Part shown: positions 63,272 to 64,000 of the stretch, one piece after another
Layout: each line of letters starts with the position of its first letter
How positions within the stretch are numbered: the first letter of the stretch is position 1
Source of the DNA: Deefgea piscis
Lineage (GTDB): Bacteria > Pseudomonadota > Gammaproteobacteria > Burkholderiales > Chitinibacteraceae
Assembly: GCF_019665785.1 (NCBI RefSeq)
Contig: NZ_CP081149.1
Location: forward strand, 1,860,001-1,924,000
Length of the DNA: 64,000 bases
Direction: 5' to 3'
The notes under the pieces: model-generated
Database searches by the model: none
Told to the model about the DNA's origin: nothing
Seen by the model: only the letters and a program-made list of their open reading frames with translations
Translations under genes and position numbers: made by a program

Positions 63272-64000
63272 TTAACGTCCAATAAAAGTGGCTTTTTCGA
63301 CTACGGTTTGTGCCGGGTCATCTTTAGCGGTCACGATAAATTCAATTTCGTGGCTACCCATTTTGGCAAATTGCGGTGGCACTTGAAGGCGAACTGCAAC
63401 GTCACTCATCGCCGTGGGTGCTAGTTTGATTTGATTTTCGCCGACAAGTTTCATTTCCGGTAAACCTTTGGCTTGAATCGTGTAGGTATGCGTTTGTTCA
63501 CTGGCATTTTGAATCAACAGGCGGTAGCTATTTTCCAATAAGCCATCTTCAACCTCACGCACCAGCGCGATTCGATCGCGCTCAATATTAACTTTAACCG
63601 GTTGACGCATCATTAACGATGTAATCGTGACGCCGAGGGTAATGCTAATGACCACGGCGTACATAATGACCCGAGGGCGGGTGATTTTCTTGATGATGTC
63701 GCGCTCGGGGTATTTATGCTCCAAAGCGTTTTCGGTGGTGTAGCGAACGAGGCCGCGTGGGTAGTTCATTTTGTCCATGATTTCATCGCAAGCATCAATA
63801 CAGGCGGCACAGCCGATGCATTCATATTGCAGACCGTTGCGAATATCAATGCCGACCGGACACACTTGAACACACATGGTGCAATCAATACAGTCACCAA
63901 GGCCTGCCGCTTGATAGTCACTGCCTTTTTTACGGCTGCCACGGTTTTCACCGCGCTCGGCGTCATAGCTGATAATTAGCGTGTCGGCATCAAACATCGC
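63272..64000 (-). CDS. ccoG: Cytochrome cbb3 oxidase accessory protein CcoG, N-terminus outside window
   Basis: The frame runs in from the right edge, so the N-terminal membrane helices are missing. The visible 242 residues have two 4Fe-4S sites (DCIDCTMCVQVCPVGID and ECIGCAACIDACDEIMD), a membrane helix near residues 112-132 of this part, and an Ig-like C-terminal domain. CcoG delivers or reduces copper for cbb3 oxidase assembly. ccoH follows immediately. The cbb3 structural genes should lie to the right of the window. Confidence 0.93.
   Translation of the reverse strand, partial: AMFDADTLIISYDAERGENRGSRKKGSDYQAAGLGDCIDCTMCVQVCPVGIDIRNGLQYECIGCAACIDACDEIMDKMNYPRGLVRYTTENALEHKYPERDIIKKITRPRVIMYAVVISITLGVTITSLMMRQPVKVNIERDRIALVREVEDGLLENSYRLLIQNASEQTHTYTIQAKGLPEMKLVGENQIKLAPTAMSDVAVRLQVPPQFAKMGSHEIEFIVTAKDDPAQTVVEKATFIGR

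Overview
The window reads as chromosomal DNA of a Gram-negative betaproteobacterium, most likely of the order Neisseriales and perhaps close to Chitinibacter or Deefgea. This is an inference from gene content: an RpfE-like protein beside recJ, a chitin-active lytic polysaccharide monooxygenase, a secreted protein built from modules like the N-terminal domain of chitinase A, a TorECAD respiratory block, CcoG/CcoH and PqiABC. No rRNA or species marker is present, so the assignment is tentative.

Layout. 1-3.5 kb: leftward pqi lipid-transport operon with PqiA split into two genes. 3.6-6.6 kb: an amino-acid-binding protein, a CsdE/CsdA sulfur-transfer pair, and nudB, which appears to have a leaderless mRNA. 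6.8-13.8 kb: a large lipoprotein with a Gly/Ser linker, beta-propeller-like repeats and an HExxH motif; an SPFH-SHOCT protein; a GFA-fold enzyme; MscS; the GbpA-like LPMO with a small lipoprotein upstream. 14.3-18.9 kb: torE-torC-torA-torD for anaerobic respiration of TMAO or a related N/S-oxide. 19-30.5 kb: endonuclease/phosphatase-fold protein, cardiolipin synthase-like protein, cysS, M61 peptidase, a GGDEF-EAL protein, DMT exporter, Nudix protein, class I fumarase.

30.6-39 kb is a worn accessory region starting at tRNA-Ser(GGA). It holds a tyrosine-recombinase C-terminal stub, a nearly complete IS21-family element with doubled end repeats and a frameshifted istA, a truncated IS3-family element, a complete IS3-family element, broken cargo genes (a DNA-binding-like protein and a zinc-ribbon repeat protein), a Fic AMPylase-type protein with a winged-helix-like tail and a striking paired operator over its promoter, and a small membrane zinc-ribbon protein.

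39-64 kb returns to core genome: formaldehyde detoxification (frmR, adhC, fghA), ynfA, rpfE-like, recJ with a translationally coupled secreted chitinase-N-domain protein, a bufferin (MNIO-modified, copper-buffering RiPP) operon bufABC, serB, a FUSC protein, a SEC-C protein, a GNAT enzyme, a SNF2 helicase, mfd, a chemotaxis receptor, msrA with an acyl-CoA dehydrogenase-like flavoprotein, and ccoH/ccoG running off the right edge.

The most unusual signals are the two 29-nt dyads at the fic promoter with a predicted leaderless start, the uncharacterised HExxH lipoprotein, the three-module chitinase-N-like protein coupled to recJ, and the chimeric insertion-sequence ends. I did not find a multi-gene system that I would confidently call undescribed.
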